Below are positions 59,357 through 64,000 of a stretch of DNA of 64,000 bases, piece after piece (position 1 is the first letter of the stretch; the number at the start of each line of letters is the position of its first letter). This stretch comes from Nanoarchaeota archaeon SCGC AAA011-G17 (lineage in GTDB: Archaea; Nanobdellota; Nanobdellia; SCGC-AAA011-G17), in the NCBI GenBank assembly GCA_000402515.1, contig AQRL01000038.1:50573-114572 (forward strand), read 5' to 3'. Under the pieces are notes generated by a model. That model saw only the letters and a program-made list of their open reading frames with translations. It searched no databases and was not told the origin of the DNA. The position numbers were made by a program, and so were the translations under genes.

Positions 59357-60171
59357 AAACCAAGATAAAACCCAAATATGTAATTGCTGGGGTTCTAATA
59401 CTTGCAGTTTTGTTTATCTTCAGTTCAATCGTATTAAATTACAGCATTAAACCAAATGAAACTTACAGAGTTAATAAGGATAATTTAATTGAAGACGGAA
59501 GTTTTGAGAATTTTAATAAAACTGTTGCGGATTGTTGTAGCTTTGAATCTAAAATTGCCTACATCTCTGCTTCAAGGTCATTAAACAAGATTGAAGGAGA
59601 TTACTCATTAAATCTTACTTCTAGCAATCGTTGTGCATGTGTTTATTTTCCTATTAAAAATTTCAGTAATACCAACAATTATTTGTTGTCTTTCTATTAC
59701 ATGGGAGATAATCCAAGATTTTGCAATTGGGTTGACGGCGATAGAAAATGTCTTCCTGATACTAGATTTGAACAAACAAAGGAATGGCAAGAGTATACAA
59801 CCGCCTTGGTATTTACAAATAATTCAAAAGACGCTTTAATCCACTTTTACGCCGATTCCGACGGCACCAAAACCGTCACAAATTTCTATGATGGCCTCAA
59901 AGTCCATAAATTAATTCCAATAAAAAACACTCGCGAATACCAATACAACCAAGATGAAGAATACATCATAAAAACAAAAACAGACAACAACATCAAAGGA
60001 GATATGATAAGTGAAATAGATGCTAAAACAGGAGAGGCTTATTTTATAACTAAAGGAGAACCAAAAGTAACAATCAAATTCCCTTGGAGCGAAGTTATGA
60101 TAGTTATAATAATGATACTTGTTGTTGTGAGATTGGTATTCAAAAAAGAAAATGACAAAATTGTCTGTTAA
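59353..60171 (+). CDS. Membrane-anchored protein with a carbohydrate-binding-like ectodomain
   Basis: 272 residues: an N-terminal helix (~10-30), an ectodomain beginning NLIEDGSFENFNK, the sort of start seen in CBM4/9-type beta-jelly-rolls, with cysteines (DCCSFES, RCACVYFP), and a C-terminal helix (~247-265). It is coupled by ATGA overlap to the GT-C-like gene and could bind the glycan product. A short stretch (~59838-59930) is richer in C-ending codons than its surroundings. The CBM assignment is by local resemblance only. Confidence 0.6.
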   Translation: MKTKIKPKYVIAGVLILAVLFIFSSIVLNYSIKPNETYRVNKDNLIEDGSFENFNKTVADCCSFESKIAYISASRSLNKIEGDYSLNLTSSNRCACVYFPIKNFSNTNNYLLSFYYMGDNPRFCNWVDGDRKCLPDTRFEQTKEWQEYTTALVFTNNSKDALIHFYADSDGTKTVTNFYDGLKVHKLIPIKNTREYQYNQDEEYIIKTKTDNNIKGDMISEIDAKTGEAYFITKGEPKVTIKFPWSEVMIVIIMILVVVRLVFKKENDKIVC

Positions 60172-60220
60172 GTTAGTTAGAGAATCCTTGAGAGAGTTAT
60201 TATTATGTGATTTATTTCAG

Positions 60221-61045
60221 TTATGATTCTAGTGTATCTTGTTTTTGCTCTTGGAAGTAGGAGATTGCATAAAAGACAAGAAGAAGAGCAAAAACATAAA
60301 CAGAAGACCATTTAAGTAATTCAACAGAACGGAAGCGATTAATAATTATTATTGCAATAATTATAACACCCCAAATAGGAATTATACTGGGTATTTTTTC
60401 TTTGATAATAAATGTTTTAATGACTTTATTAAAATCTATAGAATTTTGAATTTTTTTGTAATATTCAATGATTTGTAAGACAACTCCCACGACAAGGAAA
60501 TAATAGACATAAACAGCAACATTTTCGGCAATTTCTTTCTGAGAGCCAATTAATAAGAAAGGAATGTACCCTAACAAAATCAGCGCCGGAAGTATTAAGA
60601 ATCTAGAATCAATTTTGAAGTCATAAAAGATTACGGCTATAATCAGGAACCCTAAAAAAGCCCATTCCAGAGAGTATATCTTAGGACTTAAAAACATATT
60701 TGCAATTATAAGAGCGTAGGAAAAAGCCAATGCTAAAGAAGGGTGAATGAACTTTGTTGATTTTTCATAAACTCTGTGAGCAAAGAGAATTGCAAAAAAC
60801 ATTAAGGAAAGAATAAATAAAAAAACAACAAATATTGAAAAAGATATGTTAGGTATTTTGGTTTCTAAGGCAGAATATTTGATAGCTTCAAAAATTAATA
60901 ATATTAGAATCAATACTAAATAAAATTTAGAATTACTTTTGATTATTTTCCAGCATTTTAGCCTCCTATTTTTATTATTAAACAAGCCAAACACAAATAA
61001 GGGCAATAAAATTACTCTTAATATTTTTTTAATTATTTTTAGCAT
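60221..61045 (-). CDS. Multi-span membrane protein
   Basis: 274 residues from the ATG at 61045, ~26 nt downstream of a TATA box (GGCTTTTAAATG). About eight transmembrane helices (e.g. SFSIFVVFLFILSLMFFAILFAH, WAFLGFLIIAVIFYDF); short loops, basic ends. Could be a glycan-locus polymerase, carrier or anchoring protein. No motif is recognised. It is divergent from 61098 and uses the same TATA region. Confidence 0.6.
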   Translation of the reverse strand: MLKIIKKILRVILLPLFVFGLFNNKNRRLKCWKIIKSNSKFYLVLILILLIFEAIKYSALETKIPNISFSIFVVFLFILSLMFFAILFAHRVYEKSTKFIHPSLALAFSYALIIANMFLSPKIYSLEWAFLGFLIIAVIFYDFKIDSRFLILPALILLGYIPFLLIGSQKEIAENVAVYVYYFLVVGVVLQIIEYYKKIQNSIDFNKVIKTFIIKEKIPSIIPIWGVIIIAIIIINRFRSVELLKWSSVYVFALLLVFYAISYFQEQKQDTLES

Positions 61046-61066
61046 ATGACTTAAAAGTAGTAAAAC

Positions 61067-61075
61067 ATTTAAAAG
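61067..61075. promoter_or_regulatory. Shared TATA box of two divergent membrane-protein genes
   Basis: ATTTAAAAG is centred 27 nt before the plus-strand ATG at 61098 and 26 nt before the minus-strand ATG at 61045. One near-symmetric core therefore seems to serve both genes as leaderless transcripts. Confidence 0.55.
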
Positions 61076-61097
61076 CCTTTCTAATAACAATTAATAT

Positions 61098-62969
61098 ATG
61101 AAAAATGGACATTTTATCCTTTACGGGTTAATCAGTATATTTCTGCTGATCTTCATTAAGAAGGATTACTTATTGCTTTTAGACATGATATTCTCTTTTA
61201 ATATCAATATAACCTCTTCTTTTTATGGTTTAAATACAATTGAAGCAATTTTACCATTATTCCTTTTTATTAAGCTTATTAATTCTGTAATCCCTGCTGT
61301 AGTAATCCAAAAGATAATTTTATTCTCAATATTCTTCTTATCAGGAATATCCATGCACAATCTAATCAACACAAAAAGAAGGCTTCCAAGATATTTTGCT
61401 GGTCTGTTCTACATGATTAATCCTTTTGTTTATGTAAGGTTTATGGCTGGTCATTGGTTATTCCTTTTAGGCTATGCAATCTTGCCGTTTACAATAAAAT
61501 CAATAATGGATTTCTTAGAAAAACAAGATAAAAAACAGATAATCAAAACATGCTTAATGATAACATTAACAGCAATTTTCAGTACACATATGTTATTCTT
61601 GGTTTTATTTTTATTCCTAATATTTTTCATATTTAAGTTCAAAAAACAGCTAATAAAACCAGCATTATTCCTTGCTTTGGTCTTTTTAGTTTTAAATTTC
61701 TACTGGTTAATTCCAGTATTAACAGCAGAATCTACCAATATAGGCCAGATATCAGAGATAGATTTACAGATATTTGCAACAAGGGGAGGAATAATAAATG
61801 TACTGACAAATTCAGCAATGTTATATGGGTTCTGGAGAGAGGAGGCTTATATTCTGCCCAATAAAATAATTCCTATATTTTTTTATTTTAGTTTATTCAT
61901 TATCATTCTTTATCTAACAATTCATGGCTATCTAAATTTGGAAAATAAATATAAAAAGGCGATTTTGGTAACAGCCATATTGTCTTTATTTTTGGCAGTT
62001 GGAATCTCCCATCCCTGGTTTTCAGATAGTTTCCTTTTCTTGTTTAAAAACCTATTTTTTATGAGGGGATTTAGAGAGCCACAAAAGTTTCTGGCTTTAG
62101 TAGCCTTTGCCTATGCTTATTTCTCAGCCTATGGCATTGATGCATTACTAGAAAATCCTAGAAGATATGTAAAGGGGTTATTAATTCTGCTGTTGATCTT
62201 ACCAATATTATACACTCCAACAATGTTTAATTCATTCTGGGGGCAATTAGGACCAACAGATTATCCAAAAGACTGGTATGAGATAAATGAGCATTTAAAT
62301 CAGGATAAACAGGAATTCAGTGTTTTATTTTTGCCCTGGCATGGTTATATGAATTTTAAGTTTGTTCAAAATCAGGAGAAAAGGATAGCGAATCCTGCCA
62401 AATCCTTCTTTAATAAACCAGTGATACAGGCAGATAATATAGAAACAGGGCCTTTATATTCCCATACAACAAATACAGTATCTCTGTATATAGAAGAGGT
62501 ATTAAAAAACAAGATAGATACAGCAGAGAGATTAAGATTAATAGATGTTAAGTATATTATTCTGGCAAAAGAGGTAAATTACAAGGATTATGAATACCTG
62601 CTGAACCAAAGCAACCTAAAATTAGTAAAAGAGAGTGAAAATTTGTATCTTATTGAAAATAACCTTCAGGTTAATAAATTCTATCAGAGCGATGATTTAA
62701 AGGAATTAGAGCCATGGGGTTATGAAAAGAAATCTACTATAAGGTATAATATTGAAAAGCCAACTAAGAAATATGTTATTTTTACAGAGGCTTATAATAG
62801 TGGATGGGAATTAGGAGATGAAAAGCCTTTAGAAGGAACTGTTAATGTTTATGAGTATAATGGAGAGAATGTTTTGAAATATAAGAGATTTAATACTTAT
62901 TTGGTTAGTTATATTATTTCTGGGGTTTTCTTTTTGGGATTGTTGTATTTGTGGTGGAAGAGAAGATAA
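61098..62969 (+). CDS. Large multi-span membrane protein (GT-C/YfhO-like)
   Basis: 623 residues. About 11-12 helices over residues ~5-385, a water-exposed domain (~390-600) rich in aromatic and acidic residues (YPKDWYEINEHLNQDKQEFSVLFLPW), and a last helix (~600-618). The layout and strings (RGFREPQKFLALVAFAYAYFSAYGIDALL) resemble YfhO-family or arabinofuranosyltransferase-like GT-C enzymes. It shares the general build of the protein at 57167. Leaderless start at the shared TATA box. Confidence 0.68.
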   Translation: MKNGHFILYGLISIFLLIFIKKDYLLLLDMIFSFNINITSSFYGLNTIEAILPLFLFIKLINSVIPAVVIQKIILFSIFFLSGISMHNLINTKRRLPRYFAGLFYMINPFVYVRFMAGHWLFLLGYAILPFTIKSIMDFLEKQDKKQIIKTCLMITLTAIFSTHMLFLVLFLFLIFFIFKFKKQLIKPALFLALVFLVLNFYWLIPVLTAESTNIGQISEIDLQIFATRGGIINVLTNSAMLYGFWREEAYILPNKIIPIFFYFSLFIIILYLTIHGYLNLENKYKKAILVTAILSLFLAVGISHPWFSDSFLFLFKNLFFMRGFREPQKFLALVAFAYAYFSAYGIDALLENPRRYVKGLLILLLILPILYTPTMFNSFWGQLGPTDYPKDWYEINEHLNQDKQEFSVLFLPWHGYMNFKFVQNQEKRIANPAKSFFNKPVIQADNIETGPLYSHTTNTVSLYIEEVLKNKIDTAERLRLIDVKYIILAKEVNYKDYEYLLNQSNLKLVKESENLYLIENNLQVNKFYQSDDLKELEPWGYEKKSTIRYNIEKPTKKYVIFTEAYNSGWELGDEKPLEGTVNVYEYNGENVLKYKRFNTYLVSYIISGVFFLGLLYLWWKRR

Positions 62970-62979
62970 GGTTTTTGAC

Positions 62980-64000
62980 CTATTTTACTGAAAGATTGAT
63001 TTCTTTTATATCATCCAAAGAAGCTTCTCTTATACTGCCTGCTGTTGAGAAAGTTAGTTCTATTTGAAAAAATCTCCCATCCGGGTTATTTATTATATAC
63101 TTGTTGTCTTCTCTACTTGCTATAGTCCAATCAGACCATTCATTCCCATCATCTGAGCTTCTTGTATGAATTAAAAATGTGTCTTTTTTTTGTTCATCAG
63201 AGCTAATTTCTAATGAAATAAATTTTACAGATTTTTTTAAATCTATAATTTGTGATGTATGCTGAGATAAAAATGAGCTAGTTAGAAGTTGTGTACCTTC
63301 CCTTTTAGATTTCCATAATAGGAGAGCATCTAAACTAAATCCTGTTTCGCTCCATTCTTTATAATATAATCCTTCTATTTTATTCCCTAGTAAAAATAAT
63401 CTAGCTTTTTGACCATCAAATTGGATTTCATTAAAATTATTTTTATCAACTAGGATATTATCAACATAGAGATTTAGTTCCCCCTTTTGTAGGTCCCAAG
63501 AAGAAGCAAGCCTATACCATTCATCTTTGGTCCATTTTAATCCAATATCATGTGAAATTAACCTACTTCCTACATATTTTTTTGATATAAAACTTTTTCC
63601 AAATTTATCAATAATCCTAAATTTAAGAAAATTATCTTTATCTTTGAATAAGGTCATTCTATTTTTTTCCGGGGTTTCACCAATATCAACAAAATAGTGG
63701 GTTACATTATCATCTCCACTCCAATAAGGTTTCACAAAAATTTCAATTGTTCCTTTTTCATGAATATTTGTTTCATTAAATCTATCTCCAAAATCTGGGG
63801 GAGGTTCATCCATATTAAATGAATACACCACATCTTGGTTTGATTCAAAATTATCTTTTCTTAAAGAAGTTTGAAATATTAAATCAGTATATATATTATT
63901 TTTGTTTATATTAATTTCTGCAACCTTGTCTATATTACCCGAGGTAGGATTAATGTTTATATTTACTTCATCTATAGATATAATACTAAAATCAAAAATA
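62980..64000 (-). CDS. LamG-like (concanavalin-type lectin) protein, N-terminus beyond the right edge
   Basis: The frame is open from the right edge (first codon at 63999) to the stop at 62980, 339 codons, so the start is outside the window. A lectin/LamG domain is visible: GTIEIFVKPYWSGDDNVTHYF, KDNFLKFRI, WYRLASSWDLQKGELNLYVDN and the GLYYKEWSETGFSLDALLLW strand. A second beta domain with LIHTRSSDDGNEWSDW follows. Probably secreted or surface-bound and active on carbohydrate, matching the glycan locus. Converges with 61098 at 10 bp. Confidence 0.75.
   Translation of the reverse strand, partial: IFDFSIISIDEVNININPTSGNIDKVAEININKNNIYTDLIFQTSLRKDNFESNQDVVYSFNMDEPPPDFGDRFNETNIHEKGTIEIFVKPYWSGDDNVTHYFVDIGETPEKNRMTLFKDKDNFLKFRIIDKFGKSFISKKYVGSRLISHDIGLKWTKDEWYRLASSWDLQKGELNLYVDNILVDKNNFNEIQFDGQKARLFLLGNKIEGLYYKEWSETGFSLDALLLWKSKREGTQLLTSSFLSQHTSQIIDLKKSVKFISLEISSDEQKKDTFLIHTRSSDDGNEWSDWTIASREDNKYIINNPDGRFFQIELTFSTAGSIREASLDDIKEINLSVK

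Noticed and set aside
59838-59930. GC3-rich patch in the CBM-like gene as a second DGR variable region
   Set aside because: It lies in the middle of a domain, is only mildly shifted, lacks the NNC clustering and has no hairpin at its end.
1-64000. DGR reverse transcriptase, template repeat, transposase, integrase or CRISPR genes
   Set aside because: I looked for RT motifs, DDE or tyrosine recombinase patterns, a second GC-rich copy of the variable region, and regular repeats on both strands and saw none. A profile search could still find distant ones.

Overview
The window looks like a chromosomal segment of an uncultivated DPANN-type archaeon, most like Woesearchaeota/Pacearchaeota. The reasons are strong AT bias, archaeal TATA boxes (TTTAAATA or TTTATAAA) centred about 24-28 nt before many start codons so that most transcripts should be leaderless, archaeal SMC, XPD-type and Lhr-type helicases, TrmB regulators, DUF5652 and DUF5678 proteins, an intron-bearing tRNA-Trp, and many short conserved hypotheticals. 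The lineage is an inference from gene content, not from a marker phylogeny.

Layout. 1-8.7 kb: an Lhr-like helicase cut by the left edge and carrying a large intein, two TrmB regulators, RNase HII, and a methyltransferase/queuosine-precursor-transporter pair flanked by a 31-bp direct repeat of the rnhB tail. 8.8-14.9 kb: an SMC ATPase, also split by an intein at the P-loop lysine, converging on a D-Ala-D-Ala-ligase-like ATP-grasp enzyme. 14.9-23.4 kb: a unidirectional block of envelope genes (lipoprotein-like, Ig-like surface proteins, secreted proteins, a membrane coiled-coil protein) led by a ParA/MinD-like ATPase. 23.5-34.4 kb: tRNA-Trp with intron, HemK-type methyltransferase, a PIN/HTH pair, a gene ending in a GC-rich patch that looks like the variable region of a diversity-generating retroelement (DGR), an M23 peptidase, XPD-like helicase, a threonine-dehydratase-like enzyme, and a diadenylate cyclase that should make c-di-AMP.

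34.4-50.3 kb is an accessory island. It holds an RHH protein with a palindromic operator, an AAA+ ATPase, HepT/MntA, an AbiE-like pair, a HipA-like kinase, another nucleotidyltransferase, a three-gene operon ending in a caspase/CHAT-like protease, a chain of overlapping Cys-rich microproteins, a tail-to-tail HicA/HicB pair, and a DUF5678/retropepsin operon. Two large surface proteins with GYGYG loops sit inside it. 50.4-64 kb is a surface-glycan locus: glycosyltransferase remnants, a flippase, several glycosyltransferases, an FkbM methyltransferase fused to a frameshifted GT2, very large membrane proteins of GT-C type, and a LamG-like protein running off the right edge.

The strongest candidates for something new are the orphan DGR-like target gene (26.1-26.9 kb), the caspase-like three-gene operon (46.3-47.4 kb) with the microprotein chain behind it, and the ParA-led surface block. 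No reverse transcriptase, template repeat, CRISPR array or insertion sequence was found.
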